A stretch of DNA of 64,000 bases from Phoronis australis (Eukaryota; Phoronida; Phoronidae). The notes below the pieces were generated by a model. It ran no database searches. It was given only the letters and a program-made list of their open reading frames with translations, and was not told the origin of the DNA. Below are positions 44,432 through 56,495 of this stretch, in pieces. The stretch spans positions 10,786 to 74,785 of the forward strand of contig NMRA01000262.1 in assembly GCA_002633005.1 (NCBI GenBank), written 5' to 3'. A program made the position numbers and the translations under genes. Positions within the stretch are counted from its first letter, which is position 1; the number at the start of each line of letters is the position of its first letter.

Positions 44432-45580
44432 GCTACTTAACAGCTCAGAGGATTTTCATTACTCTAGACTGTTTATAGATGGCGCTGTGCGTGGCTATAA
44501 TTGATAAACATGTATCCTGTCCATGTTTTACTTTGGGCTGAAATTGAGTGTGCTCTAGTTCAGCAAATCCTGTTTACAAAAGTGCTTTGATCAGAGAGGG
44601 CTCAGCGTTTTGTCAAAAAAAATTCACATACTTAGTTATTTTAATTTGTTAATTTGCACAATTTTCAAGAATACATTACTGTGTTGAATTTCTTGTACAC
44701 TTGTTTATCAACCACAAGTGAATACAGGTGAATACAGGTGAATACAGGTGAATACAGGTGAATACAGGTGTAAAAATATCAAAGTTCTTGCTATCTTCGT
44801 TTTCTTAATTTTTTGGAAGTGGAAACGTCAGGGATTCTGAATGTTGTTTGTTACCAATCTGCCATTGTTTTTTTTTTCACCTCTACATTCATAACAAAAC
44901 AACTGGTCTTAATGAAACTACTTTCATTTGAAAATTTCATATAGGGTTAGGATTTTTATTATTTGTTTCTAATGCTCGAAACCAGGTATATTAATTTACA
45001 AAAAGAGCCCCTCGATGAAAAACTGAACTCGTAATGGTAGATGTCTTGGTAAACGAAAAATGTACGTCGAATTGAGTATGATAGATAAATAATGATCTTG
45101 AAAAGTGTCGTTGAAATTTTCGAAATTCGTGTTCCTGACCACGTGATGGAAACAAAACGTCAAATGACATGAAATGAAGGAATCTGATGAGGAATTGCAT
45201 TTTGAAAACAACCCTAGACTCGCCCGTGCAGTNGCTACTTAACAGCTCAGAGGATTTTCATTACTCTAGACTGTTTATAGATGGCGCTGTGCGTGGCTAT
45301 AATTGATAAACATGTATCATGCTCGAAACCAGGTATATTAATTTACAAAGAGAGCCCCTCAATGAAAAACTGAACTCGTAATGGTAGATGTCTTGGTAAA
45401 CGAAAAATGTACGTCGAATTGAGTATGATAGATAAATAATGATCTTGAAAAGTGTCGTTGAAATTTTCGAAATTCGTGTTCCTGACCACGTGATGGAAAC
45501 AAAACGTCAAATGACATGAAATGAAGGAATCTGATGAGGAATTGCATTTTGAAAACAACCCTAGACTCGCCCGTGCAGTC
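44432..45580. repeat. Near-identical duplicated blocks around a single-n join
   Basis: 44432-44518 is repeated at 45234-45319 and 44972-45232 at 45320-45580, with a few substitutions. The right-hand version lacks about 450 bp (44519-44971), which includes the 10-bp array. The n at 45233 lies exactly at the junction. It is best explained as two haplotypes of the same locus placed in series. Confidence 0.75.
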
Positions 45581-46109
45581 GAACGTTTATCTGCCGTAAC
45601 CACGTTTTGATCGAACGTTAAAATTTTTTAACAACTACAAGTGTGAGACTGTGGTGCAAGATAAATCAGTAAACTTGTTTTGTCAAAATTAAGGGCACAG
45701 TCTGAGCCTTGCGTCTGCCAGCAGAACTCGTTATCGATACTGGATTAGAGTGACAACTTAGTAACCTTGAACCTTGCTCTGTAGAAACAAAAATCTCCAA
45801 GCAGTTTAAGGTTGTGCTGTATGAAGCGCCAAACGGTTATTGACTTTCTGCGCGTTGAAACTGGGTGCTTTATCAATGCGCAGATTTGCTTGTCAGTCAA
45901 CGCGCTGAATAGTCCTTAAATGGTCATCTTTCTGCTTTCGTTGTACTAGTTTACGTAAAAGGATACCAAACCCGGTTTTGGACTAGCCAGTACTGACGGC
46001 CTTTCCATCCAGTTGGAACTAAATAATGCTCTGTAACCCTCAACCCTGTTTGGAGTAAAATTTGTAAATTCCTTTCAAAGTCACGGGCAAGCGTGACCTA
46101 CGCTTTTAG

Positions 46110-46264
46110 CGAATTACATGCACGTTGGAAAAGACCAGCCACAAGAACCATAATGTAAATAACATGCACACGACAAGTGTTGGAAAAGACCAGCCACAAG
46201 AACCATAATGTGAATTACATGCACACAAGTGTTGGAAAGGACCATTCACAAGAACCATAATGTT
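46110..46264. repeat. ~54-bp tandem repeat, 3 copies
   Basis: Shared blocks are GTTGGAAAAGACCAGCCACA and AGAACCATAATGT. Confidence 0.85.
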
Positions 46265-46392
46265 CAATCTTGTAACAGGAAGTGCAAGTTATATTGTTAA
46301 TTACTAACTTTAACTTGGAACATTGACGCCTAAGCTGCATTAGCAGGTTACGAACAAGGATTCGAGTGGAAATCACTAAAGCAAGGAAACTT

Positions 46393-48064
46393 CAGTGGCG
46401 GATCTACGGGGGGGAGTTCAGGGGGTTTAAACCCCCCCCCTCGGGCCAGGGCCCAAAAATTAAAAAAAAAACGTCTCCGCCAGCGTGTGTAAACCCCAAG
46501 TAAACCAACTTGGAAAAAAATGAGGGTTTCACTCTGAAAATGTATTGTTTTGCTGTTATGAAAATCAACGCATTTCGAGTCTTCGTGGCTCATCGGCAAA
46601 ACCCCAGAGATCAATTGCCGAGCGCGCGCTTCCGTCGACACTTCTGAAGTAGACTAGCCAAGAAATTTAGATGGTTCCACCGCTGAAAGAGCAGCTCTAT
46701 TGCTGATTTCTTTAGGTAACTAGTTTCTTTACTGTAAGATATGTTTTAATATGATTAGGGGAAATACTGTGGTGCCGCAACCCTGATATTCAGGCGAATT
46801 GACGTGCAACGTTTTTACCTCATCTCAGTGTCATGCCGTGTCATGCTATTACACTCCACACGTTTGTAACTGGTGTATAGTAAAGTTGTCTTGCGCAATA
46901 TCATACAGTGTACATGTAATACTTTTGAAAAAAAAATCGTTTTCCGAAGAATGGCTGTTGTGGCGGGCGCCGTGGTCTGGTCGCGAGTCTGTTTGAAGAT
47001 GCACTCTAACAAGTTATGTCTATACAAGGAATGACCAAGGAGGCACTCACATTGACAAAGTGACCGCATTCGCGAACAGTGTACAGTACCAGAAATTTGC
47101 TGAGAGACTGTATTTTCATTCACAACAAAGTCTTGTGGGACTCGTGCGATGTTCAATAGGCCTCCTAAGGAGCCCGAAGTGCCGACCTCAATACCTACCG
47201 TCTTTCTACCTGCAATAAGCACCACTGCCATTTTCTATACTGGGAATTTCCGCAGAAAGGCCCACCCGACGAAACGCCCATGCCNAGCCTTTTTGTGTTC
47301 TCTCAGCGTACATGCACATCTGGTCCCTCTGCAAACTAGTCCAGTATATCTTTTCACCACTGTGCACAAGTTTTGTTTCGTGAAACTGTTTTCAGATGAT
47401 TTGTTTCCTTATACATTTGACGTTTTTTAATTGTTGTCAACGTGATTCAGCTTAATAAAGTGATAATTAATTGTTTATTGTCGTTTTTAATAATAGACTA
47501 TGAACTGAGAGCACCGTCGTTCGCCAGTTTTTCTCGTAACGAGACAGAATACATGTTTATTTCTGCACTAACAGTACAGGTATTCGTTCTCAAACTGCTT
47601 GAGGCTGTTGCGATCATCTGATATTCAAGTTTTTACGCCCCGTCGGTGCTCCTTGTGCTCTTGAATATTTGGTAGTTGTCCAAACCCTTGCATACACACC
47701 ACACTTTTTCGTTTGCTAAAAAGGTGTGTGTAAGCCGATGTTCCAACAAAAATTTTTGCTGGTGGTGTGACTCATACCCAGATGTGCAAAAATATGGTTT
47801 CACGAAACTTATGAGCCAAGTTCATGTGACGAAATCGAGAAGGGTTTTTAATTATCTTAAGAAAAACTCCAGGGACATGTTAAGTGCCAGAAACGTACGA
47901 GGATGCATGGAAATTTCACTGTTTGGCTACAAAAACAAAAAAATTGTCTTACACGGGAGGGGGTTTATCAGACCTACCCCCCCCCGCTCGGCGCCACGCG
48001 CCTCGGATTTGACCTTTGCGGGAATCCTAACCCCCCCCTTACTGAAAACGTAGATCCGCCACTG
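46393..48064. mobile_element. 1.67-kb DNA transposon, 16-bp perfect TIRs, 5-bp TSD
   Basis: It begins CAGTGGCGGATCTACG and ends with the exact reverse complement. The flanks are AACTT on both sides, a 5-bp target duplication. Ends of this type recall hAT non-autonomous elements, but the duplication length is not the usual 8 bp. An n at 47285 breaks the interior. Two internal frames, minus 46815-47231 and plus 47676-48053, are longer than chance but show no transposase signature that I recognise. Confidence 0.75.
47676..48053 (+). pseudogene. Unrecognised ORF inside the 1.67-kb element
   Basis: This 125-codon frame has a Cys/Trp-rich part (VCVSRCSNKNFCWWCDSYPD) and a basic part (RRVFNYLKKNSRD). 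It runs to within the right terminal repeat, where it reads G- and C-tracts, so its last third is not genuine coding. It could be a captured or eroded exon. No family is recognised. Confidence 0.2.
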
Positions 48065-51000
48065 AACTTGAAGAACTGATCAGATGCAAATGCATATCAA
48101 GTAACCACGTAAATGATGGCGCCGTTAACTTTGTTAGGAACAAACATGTTTCAAAATATAATATTCACAAAAATTTAATTAATTTTGATTTTTGCTCAGG
48201 GATACCCATAGTTTACGTATTGCCTGAGTAAACTCGCCTTTGATTGGACATAACGGCAAATCTGTTCAGGGCCTTGAATAGGCAATACTACGCGTTGAAT
48301 ACGTTGAATTCACAATACTACGAGTTGAATAAGAGCATAACGATGATCGTTAAGGAACTAATTTAGCGCGTTTATTAAGCAAAACTACTACATTTTTCAT
48401 CTCAACATGCTCGCAAATACAAACAAGCCACATTCACTTGCCCTACAAGCTATACCTAACTAAAAATTCCCCCAAGCCTGGCCTACCTCTAACTGAGCAG
48501 TGCCACCTATGGGAAATGAACGGTCAGAATTCTGACACATTGTTATGGAAATCACCAGAGTATCACTAGTAATATAAAGTTACATCAACTTTGAAATTTT
48601 CTGCAGTATAATATAAAAATGAAAACTAACGGTATATTGTAATAATTTAGGTCTAAATCATTGCAAAAATGATGTATGTTGATAAAAAACAGATTAATTT
48701 TATGAATAAAAATGATTTGAAAATAAGTACGGCAACAACCCTTATTCCAAACAATAACCAATACAATGCCTTCTGCTTCATAAACGACAGCAACAATGCC
48801 TGTGAAAATAATTAAAATCTGCCTTTGTTTTAATGACATCAAGCCAACGGCGCACACAGTATTTCCCATAACCTAAAATGACTAAACCGATAAGCGCCAT
48901 TTTGAGGCTTGGGAACGAGGCTGATAAACTGAATGATTCTTGCGTGTTCTCTACACCCTAGCGGACAGGCATGGAATCGGAGAGAACGAAAGCTGGAACC
49001 ATCGGCGCTGAAAATTTTTATAGTTACACTCCGACCCTGGAGACTGCTATCCGGCGAACTTGATGTCCAGCTTATCAATAAACAGGCACATTGTTCACTT
49101 TTCATGAAATGTTAAGATTTTCAAAAAACGGAGACGTTTTTTCTAGTCTTCTCACAATTTCCTTAACTTTTTCCTCAAGTCTCTAAATTTTCTTCGTCTA
49201 GTTAAGATTTCCTTGACTTTTTCTTGAGAGTAATGAAGCTCGATACCAGTCTCACCGAGTCAGTCACAAACTGGCGGCGTATTGCTAAAAAATTTGACCG
49301 GGATCCCAGAGCTATTTTGGGCATGAAAAGGTAACCAATTTTCTTTGGTGCCACAGTGCTCTATGGGTATCCTGATGCTTGGAAATGGCTTCTGGCAGGT
49401 TCGCTTTGGTGGGTGTGGTCAGGGGAGCCAAGAGAATGACATTCGAAAATTGAGCTAGATCAACTTTTCTGGTAACCACTTCAAACTGCCTTGGATACCT
49501 ACTACGTAATCCACTGTATCAAAATTGGCCTCTGCCAGACAATTTCACTGGTGGGGACTACCCGCCAGACGAACATATACAGGGTACAAAAATTGAGCTA
49601 GATCAATCCAAGAGGTAACCGCTTGAAACCANTGGAGACTGCTATCCGGCGAACTTGATGTCCAGCTTATCAATAAACAGGCACATTGTTCACTTTTCAT
49701 GAAATGTTAAGATTTTCAAAAAACGGAGACGTGTTTTCTTGTCTTCTCACAATTTCCTTAACTTTTTCCTCAAGTCTCTAAATTTTCTTCGTCTAGTTAA
49801 GATTTCCTTGACTTTTTCTTGAGAGTAATGAAGCTCGATACCAGTCTCGAGTCAGTCACAAACTGGCGGAGTATTGCTAAAAAATTATCTCTTCACTTTT
49901 CGCCTTAGATTTTTCAATTACAAAGTAGGTACGTTTTCCGGATCATCAGGGGTCGAAAACCTCGTGTGTGTTGGCTAGATTGACCTAAAAAAGTCATGAG
50001 ACGTTGTTCAAGTGTTTTTTAGGTGAAAATCCGCCAAAACGTTTGACGTAACTCAATTAAATTCTATTTGCATGTCAGTGAGCATAACAACAACTGAACA
50101 CGGTAACAGACCATTCCGTTAGTAAAAGCAATATGATCGCCGACACATTTAATTGAGTTCATCTGTTCAGTTTTTTGACAAGATGAAAACAACCTTTGTC
50201 GACAAAACATAAAGCCGGCTTACCGCAATTCTATAGGAATGTTGACCCAAATCGTAATTCTATGGGTGAGCGTAGTTTCAGTGAAAAGATACTGCCGGTG
50301 CACATTGAGTGAAAGTTGGTTAAACCAATTCGAGTATCCGTTTCGGATGAGTTGCAACCTTTCAATCTGATATCGTCCCTTCTGCGTTAATATACATGAA
50401 GCGCTACCGTGAGTGCATAACTGTATACCGCGATACTGTAATTTAATTGTCTAAACAAAAGCTACCGTTTTAAATAGTCAAACTCAATCACCGCCTAAAT
50501 ACTAATCTATAACTCAATTTGATTACCTATGCACCCATGAACAACACAATAATTTGGATTTTTTTGCACGCTCATTCGACACAATTTGCCACATGTACAA
50601 CGTTCGTATAATGTACATACCAGCGTGATAACGTCACACCGAAATGAACGAACTTCGTCTCCAAGGAGCTTAGAGGATGTTCATGCATTATATTAGTAAA
50701 CTGTAATGATTTTTTATTGTTTTAATTATAAATATGTCAGTAGGCAGTCATAAATACGTTGCGTCTTAGATACGTTAGGTTTCACAGTTAATTACGTCTC
50801 GTATTCCCGCAATATTGGGAGTGACCTACTCACTGGCAAACTCTAGAGATATATCGTCTGCTGCATAGCTTAATTGACTGGTTCGAAAAACCGTATTGCT
50901 GAGAAATTTAAATGCTACATATGGCTGCACACAGGGAGGGTGTCATGGGTTGGAGAAATTTACGACTCGGCGAAGACCACTTCCAAAACCAAGCACTCGT

Positions 51001-51393
51001 AGCTGTCCACTGATTGGACTAACTGGGACAAATAATGTCACGACGAGTACTGGCAAGTCCCCGGTAGAACTCTGACGCACAATACGTAGCATTATTCGAT
51101 TACTTAGCACGTGACTGCCTGTTGATATTATTCAAAGGCTTCGGTACATGTCGGAGAAGCTTATTGTGTACAGCCAATTTCCTCGAAATACCATCGCCCA
51201 TTGCTTTTATGGTCCGAGTCACGGCTGTGCTAAACAGTTAAGGAAAGGTTCGGGAAAGCTTTTTACTCATATTAATGAGGCAGCTACAAAGTTAGCTCAT
51301 AGCTCATGTATGGCAACAGTTGTCCTAGCTCCTATCAAGCCGCTGAAAAGCAACTCAGTCCGTCATGAGAACGAACTAACGGTAGCCAAGGCC
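48065..51393. other. Intergenic sequence
   Basis: No gene is recognised. It contains a duplication around the n at 49632 (49038-49300 against 49633-49888). It also has a stretch near 49300-49630 with repeated GAGCTAGATCAA and GGTAACC motifs. The rest is AT-rich, ending in the putative promoter and 5' UTR of the exon at 51394. Confidence 0.5.
49038..49888. repeat. Duplicated block around the n at 49632
   Basis: 49038-49300 and 49633-49888 are nearly identical (TGGAGACTGCTATCCGGCGA and on), with a small indel and a few substitutions. This is a likely unmerged-haplotype join. Confidence 0.75.
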
Positions 51394-51472
51394 ATGCTCA
51401 GGTGCATGATAATCGTCCTGCTTTTTGGGCTCGGGGCTTGTGAGTCAAACACCGGCCTCTGTGGCTGTCAAG
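51394..51472 (+). CDS. Putative first exon: signal peptide of a secreted/membrane protein
   Basis: From the ATG at 51394 it reads MLRCMIIVLLFGLGACESNT then GLCGCQ. This is a short basic start, a hydrophobic core and a small-residue cleavage region, typical of a signal peptide, with extra Cys residues after it. A good donor, CAAG|GTAGGT, follows after one base of a codon (phase 1), the usual phase for a leader exon in front of extracellular domains. The frame is open upstream to 51148, but that part looks like 5' UTR. The next exon could be the Ig-like one at 63089. No transcript evidence is available. Confidence 0.45.
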
Positions 51473-52316
51473 GTAGGTACATTGAATGTCATTTACGTCA
51501 AACTGTGTCACAAGGTATGGTAATGAATGTGTGGTACGGTATGGGAAATTTATAAGTGTTCATAGGATGTTTGTGTCATTTACTTGTAGCCTCACTGTTT
51601 ACATGCGCCAGGCGGCTCTGCATATGCCCGGACGTAGTAGTAGTGAGTAGTAATAATCTTTATTTAAAAGTCAGTGAGCTTTAACAATGAAACGTTAGCA
51701 CAAGTGCTGTTATCCGACAGGTGGATTTCTCCCAACTCCGATAACAAAACCATGGTCATTGAGTCATAACGTCAATTTTACATTCGTCCTCAGATTTTTT
51801 ACTTCAGGTCGAGATCTTAATATGCCGTGTAATGAGATTGACTGCCACGGGAAGTAGTCAGCCGCGGTGTTCGCTCATACATGTATATCCCTGGACAATC
51901 TGAGTGGGTTGCTTTGGGATTACAAATTGCATTAGAACAATATTTTCCTGCACTGAATATAGTTGTCAACAGCTCACATATAGACATGTACGTTTTATGC
52001 AACATGTCTGCTGTGCACTCAAATTGGCTTGTTAGAGAATTTCACATCATTTGTTTGTTGGGAGAAATCCGCCTGTCGTGTTAAGTTTTTTATTTAAGGA
52101 TTAAGACATTTTTATGTTACATTGTTTAGGCATTATCAATACTTGCTGATACGTAAACCCACATGTACAGAGTAATCATCATTATCAGTAAATTGTTCTC
52201 AGGGTCTCGGGGGGGGGGCACTACTGCATGTGCAATTAAGTGTAATCCTACAGGTCCGACCCGGGCCTCAGAGTTGGAGGGGTGCCCCTGCGCCTTCAAA
52301 ATTGTGACTATGTTTA

Positions 52317-53285
52317 CTTCACCCAAAAATTTAAAAAGTGCGAACTAAAGTTTCAGTGCATGCTACTATAAAAGTGTGGAATTGTGCACTATATTTCTAT
52401 GTGTAAAAAGGCGGCTGCTTGTTGTATACTATTCCCGTGGCTTGGCCCCATACTTTGCATCATGAGCTCCACCGGGGGGAGGATGGTTGGATTCACTCTT
52501 GCGTAGAACTGGTTGGCAGGAATATGTTGCGTACCTGGCGTTAGGGGTATTTTTGTCGTCTACATTTGTAACTAATTAAAGGTTTACTTCCTTTTTGCTC
52601 ACCGGCCAAACTGCGAAAACTGAATTAGAATAATGTAAGATAAAAACGATGTCGCAGTCAAATATTTCAAACCATGATAAAATTGATTTCCGTTCTCAAA
52701 CACAGCCATATCTTTTGACGGGCTTGTCCAACCCCTTCTTAATCAATGATGGCACGCGATAAACGATACAGTATGCGGTAAAGTCACCCGCCTTTCAGCN
52801 CTTCACCCAAAAATTTAAAAAGTGCGAACTAAAGTTTCAGTGCATGCTACTATAAAAGTGTGGAATTGTGCACTATATTTCTATGTGTAAAAAGTCGGGT
52901 GCTTGTTGGATACTGTTCCCGTGGTTTGGCCCCATACTTTGCATTATGAGCTCCACCGGGGGGGGAGGATGGTTGGATTCACTCTTGCGTAGAACTGGTT
53001 GGCAGGAATATGTTGCGTACCTGGCGTTAGGGGTATTTTTGTCGTCTACATTTGTAACTAATAAAAGGTTTACTTCCTTTTTGCTCACCGGCCAAATTGC
53101 GAAAACTGAATTAGGATAATGTAAGATAAAAACGATGTCGCAGTCAAATATTTCAAACCATGATAAAATTGATTTCCGTTCTCAAACACAGCCATATCTT
53201 TTGACGGGCTTGTCCAACCCCTTCTTAATCAATGATGGCACGCGATAAACGATACAGTATGCGGTAAAGTCACCCGCCTTTCAGC
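52317..53285. repeat. ~484-bp block duplicated around the n at 52800
   Basis: 52317-52799 and 52801-53285 both start CTTCACCCAAAAATTTAAAA and differ by a few substitutions and one-base indels, one of which changes a TAAT stop context. This is consistent with two haplotypes set in tandem. Confidence 0.85.
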
Positions 53286-54280
53286 GAACGGTTGGCATAC
53301 ATCGGTAAGAATGGGTGATTTGTAATAAAACCACGATAACAATGGATTCTATTGTTTTATGGCTCTTCTTTTGTCACGTTTAACAAAAATTCCGAAAACG
53401 AGTTCTCAGTAAAAACGACAGATTCAATTTAAAGGCTATAAGGCTGTGCTGAAAACGCGAGTCATTTCACCGAGGCAAGTTATAAACTGAAATGAAACAA
53501 CTTTACTGTTGTTATTCAGTGGTAGAAACAATAGGCAAACTCCATTGGTTCTGGAACGTGTGTGTAAAGTTTTGGTTACTAAATTAAATAGAACTGCATT
53601 TAAAGTCTTCGAAAATTTCTTGAACGTTTATTCATGCCATCGGCCCACGGTACTTACATATCAATCACAACAATAAAATACAGTAAATATGCATACGCAA
53701 GTGTAGTACTTACAATCGTTAAGTAATTTTTCTCTAAAACAGAAGCATGATATACAAATTTGATTAGGTTTTTAAGCACGATGGGATCAGAAGTTTTCAT
53801 TAATCTTAGAAATCCACAATTGGTCGCGTTGGTCCAATATACTCTAGGTAACATTCTTATTTTCAGTTTATCATAAAATAAAGTGATATTCATCCTCAAT
53901 AAAGTTCTATTGTATTGAAACACTGTTTTTCCATAGTATTACTAATACAAGCTCACACGAGCGGCCAGGTCAACAAAACAAGTTTTATCGTCTATACAAC
54001 TTCATGAAACTAATAGGTTGGAAGGCTTTTCCTAGATGGAAAGGTGGTGAAGAGAGGTCCTTATGACCAGGTGATTGTTGTGACAGGAAGCTCATTTTTG
54101 TAGCCAGAACTTGAGTTCTAAGCCGCTCGTTGAGTCGCAGCTGTACCACACTGAACAGAGTGTGCTGGGTTATTTGATGTTACAGCCTAGGGCCTCGGAT
54201 AAAATATGGCCGGGCCCCGCTTGGTGATAGCCACAGGGCTCCCTCGAATGTTGTGTCGACCGCGACACGAAAAATTGTGG

Positions 54281-54409
54281 CGACCGGGTAGTAACTCGAA
54301 ATGACTGACGACCGGGGAGTAACTCGAAAGTACTAATGACTGACGACCGGGGAGTAACTCGAAAGTACTAATGACTGACGACCGGGGAGTAACTCGAAAG
54401 TACTAATGA
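54281..54409. repeat. 35-bp tandem repeat, about 3.5 copies
   Basis: The unit is ACTGACGACCGGGGAGTAAC followed by TCGAAAGTACTAATG. The array ends at the n at 54410. Confidence 0.9.
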
Positions 54410-54410
54410 N

Positions 54411-54593
54411 CTTATCGTCCAGATTAAAACCTAACGGTAAAGGGTCGTTACCGGAAAGCGGCGGCAGGCTGTGAGGTAAAGCAGGAGGTAGCGGTCCAAG
54501 TTCGGTGGCGGAGACAGCAGTAGGCTGAGGCGCTGGTGCATGGGCGGCGGTCGACGAAGATAAGAGCGATGGCAAAGGAGAAGGCGAGTCCAT
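54411..54593 (-). pseudogene. Possible truncated retroelement ORF1 (gag-like) start
   Basis: From an ATG at 54593 the minus strand is open with GC-rich, coding-like composition: a Ser/Pro/Ala-rich leader (MDSPSPLPSLLSSSTAAHAP) and then LPLGFNLDDK before the n. A proline-rich leader followed by PL-x-HV/FN-L-x-DK is reminiscent of gag-like ORFs of DIRS-type retroelements, where it precedes a KIWxxEYxDL-like motif. That motif would lie beyond the n and cannot be checked. It is cut off by an assembly join, so it could also be the first exon of an unrelated gene. Confidence 0.25.
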
Positions 54594-55145
54594 ATGCTCA
54601 CATAAATATATTTAACGAGTGAAATACCATTTTTGTCTAAACACCCAGCCTTGTCAATATAGTCCCGCAAAACTTTTAGGTTGAATCTTAAAATGTGTTT
54701 TCATTCATCAAAATTCTCTTTGGCATCGTTTTTGAGCGCCTAGTCTTAGACTGACGTAGGATTGCCTGCTAACATTTCTTCTTTATTATCGGGTCATGGC
54801 ATTTTTAGTGACATCCTAGCCGGTGGCAAGTCAATCGACATGACGTCATATACGGAAAGATGTCATTCGCTCAGTTTTCCCCTCGCAGGTTCCACACGTG
54901 CCTAGCCAGCACACGTGCCGGCTGCCGACCACCTAGTGGCACGCCGGGAACCAGCGAGAGTTTTCCCGAGACCACGCCATTTCCGTCTGCAGCTTTAGAA
55001 CGAACGTACTGGGGTCGAAAGACGGATTCTTTTTGAAGCCAAGTGCCTACATAACTTTTCTTCCAGAACTTATTGTTATACTACTCCACAAAACATTATT
55101 AAAAGATTTTTACTCACTCCATTCACGTGTTTTCTTCAGCTGCAA

Positions 55146-55273
55146 AAACTCACCTATTACCGTACAAAACTCACCTATTACCGTACAAAACTCACCTATT
55201 ACCGTACAAAACTCACCTATTACCGTACAAAACTCACCTATTACCGTACAAAACTCACCTATTACAGTACAAA
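55146..55273. repeat. 20-bp tandem repeat, about 6.4 copies
   Basis: The unit AAACTCACCTATTACCGTAC is nearly perfect, followed directly by a second, unrelated array. Confidence 0.93.
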
Positions 55274-55327
55274 ACTATTCAGAAATATGCCCATTATCAA
55301 ACTACGGAATCTGCATGTCAGCATTGT

Positions 55328-55432
55328 TAAAGGTGTATCTTACCGGTCACAGCTGATACCATTGTTAAAGGTGTGTCTTACCGGTCACAGCTGATACCAT
55401 TGTTAAAGGTGTGTCTTACCGGTCATAGCTGA
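55328..55432. repeat. ~42-bp tandem repeat, about 2.5 copies
   Basis: The units share TTGTTAAAGGTGTGTCTTAC and CGGTCACAGCTGATACCA. Confidence 0.88.
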
Positions 55433-56049
55433 TTCTTGTTTGCCTGCGCTGTGTAATGAATTTTAATCATACATAACAGTTACGCCTACCCAGCCATTTT
55501 TATTTTTTCTCAGTATTGAAGTTTTCTTATAATATATGCATGACGTATTTATTCTTTTTTCTTTCCTCTGTTGTGCCAAACATGTTTAAGTTTTTATCGT
55601 TCTTATCTATACCTAAGTTTCAGTTTCTTACGTTATTGTACCGGTAGTTTATACTGTAATTCTTAGATATCTGTCCTTTGTATACTGTATGTACACATTT
55701 TACATAGACATGTAATCATTTTGCTGACAGTAGAAATAGGTTGATGTTTCACTCATGTAGCGAGTTAAATTGCTGAAACCAACACTTAACTAACTAGATA
55801 TAGGTGATTTTCATGCAAGTGGTTCCTTAGCCTTTTGAAAGTATCCTTGCGATGCTTTGATATCTGAAAGTAGTCAATGACTATTATTCATATAGTCTGC
55901 TCAGTAAAACGTCAGTCTAATTGTTTTAGTTCGGCTACTACAAGTCCCACTCATTTCATTTGAAGATACGTTTTGTACGCACTAGGCGCTACTTATGCAG
56001 ACTATTTGTATTATGAATGGCTAAATAAACTATCTACTATCTATATATC

Positions 56050-56495
56050 AATCAATCAATTTATCTATCTATCTATCTGCCCACCTACCTACCGACAGAC
56101 AGACCAACCTATCTATCTATCTATCTATTTATCAATTTATCTACCTACCTACCTACGTACCTACCTACCTACCTACCTACCTACCAACAGACCGACCTAT
56201 CTATCTGTCTGTCTGTNCCTACCTACCTACCTATCTACCTATCTGATTGGTATCTTTCTTTCTACCTACCTACCTATCTTTCTTTCTGCCTACCTAACTA
56301 CCTACCTTTCTATTTACCTACCTACCTTTCTACTTACATACCTATCTTTCTATCTACCTACCTACCTTTCTACCTACCTACCTTTCTATCTACCAACATA
56401 CCTATCTTTCTATCTACCTACCTATCTTTCTACCTACCTACCTATCTTTCTACCTACCTACCTAACCTATGTTTCTATCTACCTATCTACCTACC
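56050..56495. repeat. Tetranucleotide tract (CTAT/CTAC/TTTC)n
   Basis: About 440 bp of interrupted CTAC, CTAT and TTCT repeats with an n at 56217. It gives a spurious open frame of YLPTYLST-type repeats. Confidence 0.95.

Larger units (their letters stand above)
43536..46392. other. Intergenic sequence with a duplicated assembly join
   Basis: No gene is recognised. It contains a 10-bp GTGAATACAG microsatellite (44717-44770), a 55-bp repeat with three copies (46110-46264), and a duplication around the n at 45233. The paired minus-strand frames inside the duplicate (MQFLIRFLHF...) have no recognisable domain. Confidence 0.55.

Noticed and set aside
46965-47010. GC-rich segment considered as a tRNA-derived SINE head
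   Set aside because: No A and B box pair with correct spacing could be identified.
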